In this document: positions 41,988 through 52,199 of the stretch, piece by piece
How the letters are laid out: the number at the start of each line of letters is the position of its first letter
How positions within the stretch are numbered: position 1 is the stretch's first letter
DNA from: Tritrichomonas musculus
Lineage: Eukaryota > Parabasalia > Tritrichomonadida > Tritrichomonadidae
Reading direction: 5' to 3'
Length of the DNA: 64,000 nt
NCBI GenBank assembly: GCA_039105265.1
Contig: JAPFFF010000006.1
Coordinates: forward strand, 3,720,001-3,784,000
Program-made: the position numbers and the translations under genes
The notes under the pieces: model-generated
Told to the model about the DNA's origin: nothing
What the model saw: only the letters and a program-made list of their open reading frames with translations
Database searches by the model: none

Positions 41988-44900
41988 TCAACTTGAATGT
42001 TGATAAAATGCAATATAAGAAGACTGAGTAGGCTCGCTTGGCTCTGAAATTGAATCAACAGCTGCATCATTCAATTCATACCATTTATTTGCACGCTTTC
42101 CATTTGCCCAGTTATTTCCCGATTTAAACAAGCCAGAATGGTGCGAAATTGCCCTCAATTCGTATTTTCCAGATTTTTCATTTTCATCAGGATTTATTTT
42201 CAATTTATTGAAACTTTCATCGAGATCGAAAGAGATTGAGTGAGGGAACGAAATTTCAGTTTCATCAGGGATTGAATCGTCATTCAAACCGTCGAATCTT
42301 TTCAAATTAAAAATCAGAATTTGAGGCAACTTTAAATATTTCACTCTATGAAAGACTCTTGACATATTGCGACACTTTTCACACTCACATTTCTCAAGCT
42401 GATATTGCTGAATGTGACAATTAAACAGATTCAGCAACGAGACTTTTTTCCTCTGAATTTTCAGAGATCTTTCAGTGAAATTGAAAACATCTTTTTTAAG
42501 TATTTTTACATTAACATAAGACGTGCAAAACATCGGTGTTTTAATCGATGTCTTAAATCTATGAGGAAATTTATTTGGCTTAGTAAATTTAATGTATTTC
42601 TTTAATTCTTCTATTTTTGATCGAGTCGAAACAGGCAAAATGTCCTTCATTCGATTAATTACAATTGTTTTTAATTCGTCTTCATTAACGAATGTTAAAT
42701 TAGGAATTTCACAGATAAAAGGCATTGTTAATAATGATCCTTCTTTATCTTTAACTTGAACTACAGTTAAAGGCGAACCTCCTTTTTTATTACTATTTAA
42801 TTCGAATGCATAAATGGCCGAATAATCAGGTTGAAAATCATCAATTAACTTGAATTGATTCCCAACTTTCGCCATTAAAACAAATTGGCCAATTAAGACA
42901 GATGTTTTACTATTCATTATTTGTATTTTTGAATTCGGTTTCGGTTTCTCCTTTAATTCAATTGGATTTTCTTTAAAATTGAATGGAATGTAAACCATTG
43001 AATGCATGTTTTTAATTGAAAAATTAATTGATGAAAATTCTTGTTCTTTGATTGATTCATTCATACATTTTGTACATTTCGTTATCATTTGGAATTTGCC
43101 AATGAAAAGGTCAGCAACTCCTTTTTGACTCTCTTCTAAAATGACGTCAATAAACAAACTTGTGAATTGAAACGAGTCAGAAATTAAGCTGCTTTTCTGA
43201 GACACAATTTGCTTAATTTTGCTCGGATTGTGATCTTCACTTGCAATGAATGACTTGAAGAGTGATAAAAGAATCGGCTTCGAGCTTGAATTAGCAATCA
43301 ACGAATCCATTTGTTCAACAAACAAAGGCAATGATAACAGACATTGCAATGATGCATTGATGTAACTGAAGCCGCCATTATTAACAATTCCGAAAGGCTC
43401 AATTAATCCGCCCTCAAGGTCGACTTCAACTTCATGCTCATCTTTACTTGAACTTTCAATGATTTCTTCCGAATATTGCTTGGCTTCTTTCGCTGCAGTC
43501 TTCAAAGCTCGAACTTCTTTGGCAAGAATCTGGATGTGATTCGTGTGCTCTGTTGTGATTTCTTCGTATTTGGAACTGAGCTCTTTGAATGATGCTTTCA
43601 TTTTCTTAATGTGCTGAATAAGCGCGTTGTTGATCTTTTGCTGGTCCGACAATTCTTTCTTCAGCTTCTGTATTTCATCATCATCAGAATTCCCGCTACT
43701 TTCTGATTCTTGATATTTCTGAAGCTTCTTTAATTGCTTGATTTCTTTCTTCATGTTCTCAATTTCATCATCGTTTATGTTCTTCGCGATATGGTCGATT
43801 TGAAGCTTCTTTAATTCTTCAATTTCTTTCTTCATATTCTCAATTTCATCATTTTGACTTAAATTTAATTCATTGTGCGATTTTTGTGTTATTTGAAGCT
43901 TCTTTAATTGCTCGATTTCATTTTTCATTTTTTGTATTTCTTCACCATTTTTATTGCTGTTTTTGCTTTCTGCATTTTCTGTGCTCTCTCCCGTTTGAAG
44001 CTTCTTTAACTGCTCGATTTCTTTTTTCATGCTTTCTATTTCCTGTTCCTGTGAATTAATTCGACTCAACAAATCAGACACGTTTGACTTTTCATTTATT
44101 TTATCGACGTATTGAAAGACTCTCTTTCTGTAAACGTCGTCGAGAAAATAGTTTATTTTATATTCGCCTTTTTCTTCTTCTTCTTCATTGTCATCATTTT
44201 CATGAAATTCAATGTCCCACTCGTTGAACGATAGCTTATAAAAGATGTATTCAAAAGTTGGTCGTTCAGCTGGATTTTTTGACCAACAACTTTCAATCAA
44301 TTCTTTGATTGGCTTTTTGATATCAACAGAAAAAGTCGGTTGGAGACCTTTTTCAATCAGAGCTGTTTTGATTTGTTGTTCGGTCACTTCACCATTTGTT
44401 AATTCTGGAAATGGAATTTGATTCGTGATCAATTCGTACATTAATATACCAAATGAATAAACATCTGTTTTGGTATCGTATATATTGTCTTTGATAGTCT
44501 CAGGGGCCATGTAAACTGTTGGCTCGCATTGATTTATTGTTTTTTTATTTTGATCGGTAAGGTGAATTTTTGAAAATCCATGGCCAATTATATGTGGCTC
44601 GCATTCTTCATCTAGAAAAATATTCGAAGGATTTAAATCTCGGTGGATAATATGATTCTGATGTAGAAACATCATTCCTCGAGCTATTCCAATCAAAATG
44701 ATTTGTCGATCAGTATTATCAAAATCTATTTCATCTGGTCGCGTTCTGGCTTTCTTGATGACATAAGATAGGGAGATGTTTTTAAAGTGATCCATAAGTA
44801 TTGTAATGTTTTTTTTACCATCAAAATCTTTCAATGAATACCCAATAAAATTAATTAAAGTTGGATGACGAATTTCCATCATGATATTAATTTCACGAGT

Positions 44901-45188
44901 GACTATTTGCTTGTAATCTTTATTCTCTCTGGAATAATAGATTGTTGTTGCGGAAAAACCTTCATGCGTCTCTTTATCTCTAATTGAATAAACACAATCA
45001 AAATCTCCTTCTTTAATTGATTTAATTATTTCATATTTCTTGATATCAATTTTATAAATATTTCGAGTCTTTGGTTTTTCATCCGTATTTTCCTCAATCA
45101 TTCTAATCCTTTCAAATATTATTTTATTACAAAATAAACTTCTGAAAAATTTGTTTTGCATTGAAATTTGTAAAAAATTTAAACCCAT
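41988..45188 (-). CDS. pseudokinase-coiled coil-pseudo-ubiquitin hydrolase fusion
   Basis: One 1066-codon frame joins three modules. Residues 50-325 form a tyrosine-kinase-like domain: HRDLNPSN (182-189) and the APE motif are kept, but the lysine position reads SATT (81) and DFG is replaced by GHG (202-204), so ATP-dependent catalysis is unlikely. Residues 345-580 are coiled coil with five copies of MKKEIEQLKKLQ at about 30-residue spacing. Residues 598-1062 form a C19 ubiquitin-specific protease fold: NNGGFSYINASLQ (603-615) has Ser608 where the catalytic Cys should be, and the histidine box has GNNWA for GHYTA (Asn1025). Zinc-binding CTKC and CEKC pairs remain. It may be a scaffold that binds ubiquitin or a ubiquitin-like modifier. 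An initiator 18 nt upstream supports this start. Confidence 0.85.
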   Translation of the reverse strand: MGLNFLQISMQNKFFRSLFCNKIIFERIRMIEENTDEKPKTRNIYKIDIKKYEIIKSIKEGDFDCVYSIRDKETHEGFSATTIYYSRENKDYKQIVTREINIMMEIRHPTLINFIGYSLKDFDGKKNITILMDHFKNISLSYVIKKARTRPDEIDFDNTDRQIILIGIARGMMFLHQNHIIHRDLNPSNIFLDEECEPHIIGHGFSKIHLTDQNKKTINQCEPTVYMAPETIKDNIYDTKTDVYSFGILMYELITNQIPFPELTNGEVTEQQIKTALIEKGLQPTFSVDIKKPIKELIESCWSKNPAERPTFEYIFYKLSFNEWDIEFHENDDNEEEEEKGEYKINYFLDDVYRKRVFQYVDKINEKSNVSDLLSRINSQEQEIESMKKEIEQLKKLQTGESTENAESKNSNKNGEEIQKMKNEIEQLKKLQITQKSHNELNLSQNDEIENMKKEIEELKKLQIDHIAKNINDDEIENMKKEIKQLKKLQKYQESESSGNSDDDEIQKLKKELSDQQKINNALIQHIKKMKASFKELSSKYEEITTEHTNHIQILAKEVRALKTAAKEAKQYSEEIIESSSKDEHEVEVDLEGGLIEPFGIVNNGGFSYINASLQCLLSLPLFVEQMDSLIANSSSKPILLSLFKSFIASEDHNPSKIKQIVSQKSSLISDSFQFTSLFIDVILEESQKGVADLFIGKFQMITKCTKCMNESIKEQEFSSINFSIKNMHSMVYIPFNFKENPIELKEKPKPNSKIQIMNSKTSVLIGQFVLMAKVGNQFKLIDDFQPDYSAIYAFELNSNKKGGSPLTVVQVKDKEGSLLTMPFICEIPNLTFVNEDELKTIVINRMKDILPVSTRSKIEELKKYIKFTKPNKFPHRFKTSIKTPMFCTSYVNVKILKKDVFNFTERSLKIQRKKVSLLNLFNCHIQQYQLEKCECEKCRNMSRVFHRVKYLKLPQILIFNLKRFDGLNDDSIPDETEISFPHSISFDLDESFNKLKINPDENEKSGKYELRAISHHSGLFKSGNNWANGKRANKWYELNDAAVDSISEPSEPTQSSYIAFYQHSS

Positions 45189-45203
45189 TTTTCTCTCTAG
45201 AAA

Positions 45204-45208
45204 TATGA
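45204..45208 (-). promoter_or_regulatory. initiator (Inr) element
   Basis: On the minus strand TCATA matches TCA+1Y(T/A); the A at 45206 would give an 18-nt leader to the ATG at 45188, favouring that start over internal methionines. Confidence 0.5.
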
Positions 45209-45417
45209 TAATTCCCCAATTTATTCTTTCAATAATTTTTATACTTTAGTAATTAATTTATTTTAACCAATTTTTTTTTAATACATTAAGTTTTTATGAC
45301 ACACGATACTCTTAATCTCAAGAACAAATTCAGAATATTAAAATTTAATGATCAAATCTGATCACTAAAGAAAGTTACTTTAAAAAGAAAATTTTGTGAA
45401 TTCATTCATGAATTCAA

Positions 45418-47290
45418 ATGGATTTTTCGTCTGATATACATTTTCCAAAAAAACTGCGATTTTTAAAGAAGCTTACCCTTATTCTCAATCATATGGAAGG
45501 TGCATTGCATTTCAAATTCCTAAAGAAAGTATAACTTTGAATTTACCAAATTGCACTTTTCAAAATAATATTCTTAATTCTTCTCCTGCTTATGCTAGTG
45601 GTTGTTCCATTTATTGCCAAAAGGCAACGATTTTTTTTGTAGGAGTGACTTTTATCAACAATACTGCGTATTCTCAACTATATCCTAATGTTGGAGCGAC
45701 TTCTTTCAATTTATAAGATGATTCATATCGTAGCGCTCTAGTAAACACTTCTTTTTACAAATCATTGTTCATTAATAATAGTTCTTATTCACAATCATCA
45801 AAGACGGAAGGAGGAGCTATTTGTTATTTATATTTGCATTCAAAATCCAGATGTTTTTTTACTGATTCCATTTTTAATAACAATACTGCATTTTCTGGGT
45901 CATCTTCTTCAAAAGGTGGCGCAATTTTAATGAATATAATAGAAGGAATATTTAAAAATCACATTTAATAATAATATAGCAAGAACTTTTTTGAGTGGTT
46001 ATTTGACTTGTGGTACTGAGCCACGTTCAATGGGAGGTGCTTATTTCACTAATTCAAAAGTAGATATCGCAAATTGCACGTTTAATAACAACACTGGATT
46101 TGGAGGTGCAATTTATGCCGAAGATTCAATAAATAACATATTTGGCAGCTGCTTTATCAACAACACATTAATTAATTATGGTCATACCTTTGATATTGAT
46201 TGCTACACAGAAGGAGGTGCTTGTTATTTCTCAAATTCAAACACAACAGTGACTGATTGCAACTTCATTAACAACTCTGCAATAATTTAACCTTATGAAT
46301 ATACGGAGGCGCTCTTTTTTCGTACAGTGTGAAACACTCTTTGGATTTCACCAATTGCGTTTTTACAGAAAACATGGTGCTAATTAGTGACAACAAAGAA
46401 AAAGAATTTGGAGGAGCTGTTTATCTCACGAATGGCATTTTTGATAATTGCACATTTAAAGACAATTCTGCATATAATGGAGGAGACATAAGATACGACC
46501 AGATAGAGAAATCAAGATTGGTAATCACAAAGTGCATCTTTAAGCACGGACTCCATAAAAAACATGAAATTTAATCAATGATTTACATCCGTACAAGTTC
46601 AAACATATCATTACCAAATTTGTTCACAGACAATAAAGTTGCAACAAATATTTCATCTTGTTTGTTTGATGGTGAAATTGAACAAAATTCATCAACACTT
46701 AAGTTCAAATTCGATCAAAATTGCATATCACCTTTTGACAAAACATTCTATAAAACTGAAAGATTATTGTTATTCGATGAAAATGGACTAAACGAAGAAA
46801 ATTTCAATAATGTTTTCCAATCTGACTGTCGTGAATTAATAATAACTCAAACAATACCAATCATCACAGAAACTCAAGAAATAAAAACACAAACACCTAC
46901 TAAAACAAGGTCAATGGCATTAACACCTACTAAATCAATATCATTGACCCCAACTAAAACATTTGTAACAACTGCTACGAAAACTAACACTCCAATGCCA
47001 ACAAAGACAATAATTACTCATACAGAAGATATTAAAACATCAACCCAAAGCATTCCAATTATCACACACACAAATTCCATTATTACTATAACAAAGGATA
47101 TAAAGACACCTACACAATCACTTCCTGTGGTTGATGATGATACAAATAAAGAATCAAAAAATGATAAAAAAGAATTCCATATTTTTTCATTTTCCTGATC
47201 AGCATCATTCTTTTCCAAATCATTCTTATTGTGATGATTTTTGTCTTAATTATTACAATTAAATCAAAGAAAAAAAAAAAAAGAAACTGA
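45418..47290 (+). pseudogene. Pmp-like beta-helix surface protein gene, broken
   Basis: Several frames in succession, joined only across frameshifts and stops (near 45452, 45715, 45965, 46288, 46572 and 47198), spell one surface protein. The repeat region has many FxNN and GGA(I/Y) pairs: CTFNNNTGFGGAIYAEDS, KGGAILMN, FGGAVYLTNG, TEGGACYFSNS. This pattern marks the right-handed beta-helix repeats of chlamydial polymorphic membrane proteins and their trichomonad relatives. After it come a Thr/Pro/Lys-rich stalk (46850-47110, PTKT/ITKDIKT repeats), a membrane span in a shifted frame (QIILIVMIFVLIITI) and a lysine-rich tail to the TGA at 47288. That is the architecture of a type I surface adhesin. 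Many lesions make it a pseudogene. Confidence 0.7.
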
Positions 47291-47525
47291 TATAATTGAT
47301 AGATCATTACTTGACTGTTTGGCTTAAATAAATAAAAACAACAGATCTCATCTTTATTTTGAACTTTTTAAGAACGAAATTTTAAAGCTCGTAATAATTC
47401 TATTCCTCTTTTCTGCTTTTTCTTGCAACAAAGAAAAAATAAAATCTAATGTGTAAAACTGATAAAACAGATATTTTTTGAATGAAATTATCAACTTTTT
47501 CAGAAATAAAATAAGTATTCAGCAA

Positions 47526-47597
47526 TCTCTTGTGGTGTAGCGGTTATCATATGGGACTTTGAATCCCGGGATGGAGGTTCGACTCCTCCCAAGAGAA
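47526..47597 (+). tRNA. tRNA-Gln (anticodon UUG)
   Basis: TCTCTTG pairs with CAAGAGA (acceptor stem). The A-box region is GTGTAGCGGTTATCAT. The anticodon stem TGGGA/TCCCG holds loop CTTTGAA with anticodon TTG, which reads CAA. The T arm GGAGG-TTCGACT-CCTCC is perfect. The discriminator is A, no CCA is encoded, and a T-run follows as Pol III terminator. Confidence 0.95.
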
Positions 47598-47609
47598 TAT
47601 TTTTGCTTT

Positions 47610-47617
47610 TTTTTTTC
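47610..47617 (+). terminator. Pol III oligo-T terminator
   Basis: The T-run in GCTTTTTTTTTTCC starts about 10 bases after the tRNA 3' end (from about 47607) and fits a Pol III stop. Confidence 0.6.
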
Positions 47618-47783
47618 CTCATTAAATAAACAACCGAAAGAAAGAAATCAACTAATGTATATTGCATGAATTTTATGCGGTGTACAAGTGAATACTTAGG
47701 TCATTTGAGAATTTTGTGGTATTTTTGCATATATCTATGAACAAATTAATAATTTAGAAGTGAGAGGCTCTCAGCTTGAAGAA

Positions 47784-47790
<7 letters not shown>

Positions 47791-47817
<27 letters not shown>
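47791..47817. repeat. AT dinucleotide microsatellite
   Basis: About 13 uninterrupted TA units between the two tRNA genes. Confidence 0.8.
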
Positions 47818-47821
<4 letters not shown>

Positions 47822-47852
47822 TAAATTAAGATTTGAAATTGTTTCATGAAAT

Positions 47853-47853
<1 letters not shown>

Positions 47854-47903
<50 letters not shown>
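47854..47903. repeat. 50-base poly(A) tract
   Basis: An unbroken run of about 50 A. On the minus strand it is a T-run right after the second tRNA, so it also serves as that gene's terminator. The exact length may be an assembly estimate. Confidence 0.8.
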
Positions 47904-47904
<1 letters not shown>

Positions 47905-47912
47905 CAAAAATT

Positions 47913-47984
47913 TTCTCTTGGGAGGAGTCGAACCTCCATCCCGGGATTCAAAGTCCCATATGATAACCGCTACACCACAAGAGA
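47913..47984 (-). tRNA. tRNA-Gln (anticodon UUG), inverted second copy
   Basis: The 72 bases are the exact reverse complement of the tRNA at 47526-47597: same stems, anticodon TTG and discriminator A. The first bases beyond the 3' end are also shared (AATTTTTGC against TATTTTTGC, then T-run), as is CAA just before the 5' end. The duplication therefore included a little flank and was inverted. Confidence 0.95.
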
Positions 47985-47989
47985 TTGTC

Positions 47990-48508
47990 GATTTAAAAAT
48001 AAAATTAAAAACTTTATTTAAATTAGACAAACATTAAATAATTTTCAACAATTCGAAAAGAATCTTTTTCGTAATTTTTAAAATTTAAAGTAGTCATTAA
48101 CATTATATTTAATATCAGACGTATTACTCAAAATTCAGCACTTCCCTTCAACAATATTATATCATTTAAATCGAGGTAGGAAAAAGTTGTCATTTAAAAG
48201 ATAAATAATTCAAAAAAATAAACTTTTTCTGAACTTCCCCAACTACTTCTTAAGTGAAAAAGTTTTACTTTTTCATACAAATTTCAATACTTGAAATAAA
48301 ATATTCACGGGAATATTTTGTGTTATTCAAAAATTTAATCAAGAACACACATCAAAAAGAATGGAATCGATGAATTGTTCTCTTTGAAAATATTGATGGA
48401 ATCAACAACAATAAAAAAAGCGCTAATATATATATATATACAAACAAATCTTTAGAGATCATTTTAACTTTTATTAAATATCAAGCAATTGTATCTTATC
48501 ATAATTCT
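47990..48508. other. AT-rich spacer
   Basis: About 500 bases between the second tRNA and the 159-aa ORF. A (TA)n stretch lies at about 48427-48440. No gene was seen. Confidence 0.5.
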
Positions 48509-48988
48509 TTAATTATGCCAATTTTGTGACTTAATTAATCTGAATAATGCTACAAAATCTTTTTCAAAGTATTCAATTTCTGATAGGAATAAATTTGGCA
48601 TTATATCACCATTTCTTGCTATTCTATTGCCCAACTCACTGTGGTAAGCAAAGCTTATTGCTCTAATTTCAATTATAGCTTCTCCGAATTCTGAAGTATT
48701 AATTTCGTCAGCAGAAAATAGATAAGATCCCATTGAATCACAGTTTCTTTTGTCAACTCCTGGTCCATTAGGTGAGGATGCTGGTAATGGTGAAATAAAA
48801 TCACGAGGAGTAAATTCATCATTTTCTTCATTATTCTCAACAACTACAATTTCATCGTTTCGTATTTTTATGATTGGTTTAAATTCAGGTTTTTCAAAGG
48901 AATTAATAATTGTATCGTAATCTAAATTTTTCAAAACTTTATCGAGATTAAAATGTTCTAAAGCTTCTTTCTTCATCGCTCTTAGCAT
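48509..48988 (-). CDS. hypothetical protein, 159 aa
   Basis: An ATG frame of 159 codons with good codon character. The N-terminal half is Lys/Glu-rich (FEKPEFKPIIKIRNDEIVVV), followed by a Pro/Ser/Asp linker (about 65-85) and a helical C-terminal half (FGEAIIEIRAISFAYHSELG, YFEKDFVALFRLIK). There is no signal peptide or membrane span. Codons just upstream of the ATG (CYVAFSTG) also look coding, so this may be the 3' part of a longer, lost gene. I do not recognise the family. Confidence 0.5.
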   Translation of the reverse strand: MLRAMKKEALEHFNLDKVLKNLDYDTIINSFEKPEFKPIIKIRNDEIVVVENNEENDEFTPRDFISPLPASSPNGPGVDKRNCDSMGSYLFSADEINTSEFGEAIIEIRAISFAYHSELGNRIARNGDIMPNLFLSEIEYFEKDFVALFRLIKSQNWHN

Positions 48989-49326
48989 TCCAGTTGAAAA
49001 TGCTACATAACATTTTTTACATTAAAAAAATATGTAATAATCACATCACTTTAGAAAATTAAATTTATTACATAAAAATATTTCTTCTTGATTTTTTAAA
49101 AAAATAAGAAAATAAACACATTTAATCAATATTTACATTAAATGACACGTTTAAATCTACGATTAAAATTAATTCAAAAAACATGCACGTTTTAAAACAC
49201 GATTATTTTAAATTAAAAAAAAAAAGATATGTTATCTAAAAAAAAAAATTGGGTCTATTATTGATTGCACAGGATGAGAGCTTTGGATTCCTCTCTTTAT
49301 CACGAATCGGATGAAGAATATGTTAT
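48989..49326. other. AT-rich spacer
   Basis: About 340 bases downstream of the BspA-like gene with A-runs near 49217 and 49240. The segment 49255-49320 (GATGAGAGCTTTGGATTCCTCTC) is richer in GC and may be the remnant of the BspA-like 3' end. No ORF was seen. Confidence 0.4.
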
Positions 49327-52170
49327 CTAGAATCTAGGGTCGAAATAATAAAATGGATCATTACCAAATGAAGGTGGAATTGATTCTTTTTTCAACGAAT
49401 TGCAAGCATAAAAAGCTCCCATACCAATCGCAGTCACAGATGAAGGAATATTGATTTGAGTCAATGATGAACAACTTTGAAAAGCATTTCTACCAATTGT
49501 TCTGACTGATGATGGAAGTGAAATGCTCTTCAAATTTGAACATCCACAGAAAGCATCATCGCCAATTTCTGTGACAGGCGATCGAATTACAATTTCACTC
49601 AGATTATCAAAATAATACAATTCTAAACATTTAAACGTTGTGCTTTTTGATGAAATAATCAGTTTTGTTAACGCAGATCTATTGTCTATTATTGATCCGA
49701 GTCGTTGTTGCACAGGATCGCATTCCAACTCGCTGATTTGGCATCCTCTAAATGCACAACTTCCAAGTGAAGTAACGGATGATGGGATACTGACCTTTTT
49801 CAACGATGAGCAGTCATAAAAAGCAAAACTTCCGATTTTCGTAATTGATGATCCAAAGGTAATATTATTCAAATTGGTGCATCCATAAAAAGCATTGTCT
49901 TCGATTGTTTCAACTTTTGATGGAATTGCTATTTGCTCTAATGACGTGCATCCATTGAAAGCATTATTTCCAATTGTAACAACGGATGATGAAATGTCAA
50001 TTTGTTTTAATGACGAGCAGCCATTGAAAGCGTAGTTTCCAATTGTTTCAACTTTTGATGGAATTGTTATTTGCTCTAACGATGTGCATCCATCAAAAGC
50101 ATTATTTCCAATTGCAACAACAGATGATGAAATGTCAATTTGTTTTAATAAAGAGCAGCCATTGAAAGCGTAGTTTCCAATTGTTTCAACTTTTGATGGA
50201 ATTGTTATTTGCTCTAACGATGTGCATCCATCAAAAGCATTATTTCCAATTGCAACAACAGATGATGAAATGTTAATTTGTTTTAATGACGAGCAGCCAT
50301 AAAAAGTGTAATCTCCAATTTTCGTTGCTGAAAATTGAAGAGAAACTTTTTCTATTAAAGAACATTTATTGAAAACATAGTTTCCAATTGTTGTTACTGA
50401 AGGCGGAAGCGATATTTGTACCAAAGACGAGCAATCACTGAAAGCATAATCTCCGATACTTTCTAGTTTTGATGGTAGTGATATTTGCACAAATGATGTG
50501 CAACCTTTGAATGCATTTTTTTCAATGCATGTTACTGATGACGGAATACAAATTTGCTTCAAAAAACAGCAATCATTAAAAGTAGACTCACCGATTTTTG
50601 TAACAGAAGAAGGAATTATAATTTCTTCAATGTTAGAAAATTGCTTTAAATTGAAATTACTGAGTGAAATAACTTCTGGTGAAATTATCAACTTTGTTAA
50701 TGATGATGTGTCGTTAATAATTGATGTGATCGGTATTTTACATGGATCACATTCAAGTTCTTGAATGTTATCGCAATTATTAAATATATTGCTACCAATA
50801 TTATTGACATTTGATGGAAAAGAAATTTTCGTTAATGAAGGACAGTTCGAAAAAGACGAATTTCCAATTGTTGTTACTGAAGAAGGAATTGTTATTTGCT
50901 TCAGTTTTGGACATCCATTAAATGAATTCTCACCTATTGTTGTAATTGAAGATGAAAATATAACATCGGATAAGTTTTCACATTGATAAAATGCACTACT
51001 AGCAATATTATTAACTTTAGGACCAAATTTTATTTTTTTAATTAGATTATTACTTCTGAATTTTGGACCAATTGAGTCAATATCGTCAATAAAAAGTTCA
51101 ATCATTACTTTTTCTTTTACTTTTTCAACTCTCAGCATTTTATAAATGGTCTCAAAATCATCAGATGGATATTTGATTTCAATTGAAATATCGATTAAAA
51201 GCTCTGATAGACTGTTTAAGGTTGATCGTAGAAGATCCTTCTCGTACAAAATGTCAATCTGTTCTTTATTCAGACAACAATGCCCAATATTGTCTTTAAT
51301 AAACTCTATTTCATTTAATTCTGAGTTTTGATTTTGACTTGAAAATAAATTGAACAAGTTCTTCATACAAAGAATTTGCTTTTCTATGTCACTTTTGTCT
51401 TTTTCGTCACTTTTCGATAGATTTTGTATTATTTCATTAATTAGAAAATTTTTTGATTCGTCTTTAAGCTGATTGAAATTTTGGCCGTTAGTTAGTTCTT
51501 TTACTATTTCATGATATTTTAAAATAATGCCTGTTTTTAATCACTTCTTCCTGCTTTTCTTTCATTTCATTTAAGCTTTTATCAAACGTACTTTTTTGTC
51601 TTTCTCTTTCAGCTTTCATTTTATTTAATTCATTATCAAAAGATTTTTGTCTTTCTTCTCTCACAATATCATCATTTTTATCTTTATTTACCTGAATCGC
51701 TGTAATAGTTTCAAGATCTTTTCTCTGATCTTCAAACAATTTTTTCATTTGAGTCAATGTGTTCGAAAATTCTAGTTTTAGCTTGTTTAATTCGCTCGTC
51801 AATTGAGATGTCGTCTTTAATAGAGTTGAATTAATCATATTGAAGTCAAAAACATCTGAATAATCCTTAAGTAAGCGATTAACAACTTCAATCGATTGAT
51901 TTTCAAAGTTAATAAATGAAAATAAAACCGATGCTTCTTTCCCGTATTTGTCAAGGCAACCAAACAAAAACTTAATAATTTCGGAATTCAAATTTTCTGA
52001 TGATTTTGATTGTGAGAAAAATTTGCTCAGAATTCGCGAAAGTACATGAATTGGTAGATTAAATATTTGTTTGTCATCTATATACTTTTTTAAATTGGAT
52101 GATATAATTGACTCTTCATTTGATCTATCTAAAAAAGTGGAATTTTCATCGTTTTTCTTTAGACTATAGA
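49327..52170 (-). pseudogene. BspA-like leucine-rich-repeat protein gene, frameshifted
   Basis: The main frame (49327-51366, 679 codons) is built of 23-residue TpLRR/LRR_5 repeats with consensus CssLkqItIPSsVttIGnnAF, at least 20 copies. Upstream, in a frame shifted by one base near 51530, lies the family's N-terminal region: helical FNLPIHVLSRIL and DKYGKEASVLFSFI, then a coiled coil (FSNTLTQMKKLFEDQRKDLE). The upstream piece has no ATG before a stop near 52190. The intact-looking 679-aa ORF starting at 51366 is therefore probably the 3' part of a broken gene. BspA-like proteins are abundant trichomonad surface or intracellular binding proteins. A sequencing error at the single shift remains possible. 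Confidence 0.75.
49870..50290. repeat. 138-bp tandem repeat inside the LRR gene
   Basis: The phrase GCATTATTTCCAATTG recurs at about 49958, 50096 and 50234, a 138-bp step equal to 46 codons or two LRRs. The copies are almost identical in DNA, so they were duplicated recently, unlike the other repeats. Confidence 0.7.
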
Positions 52171-52199
52171 ATAAAACATTTTTATCTTATTAACATAAA

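Noticed and set aside
47833..48037. Poly-Lys and poly-Phe ORFs across the tRNA
   Set aside because: They are translations of the A50 tract and the tRNA gene.
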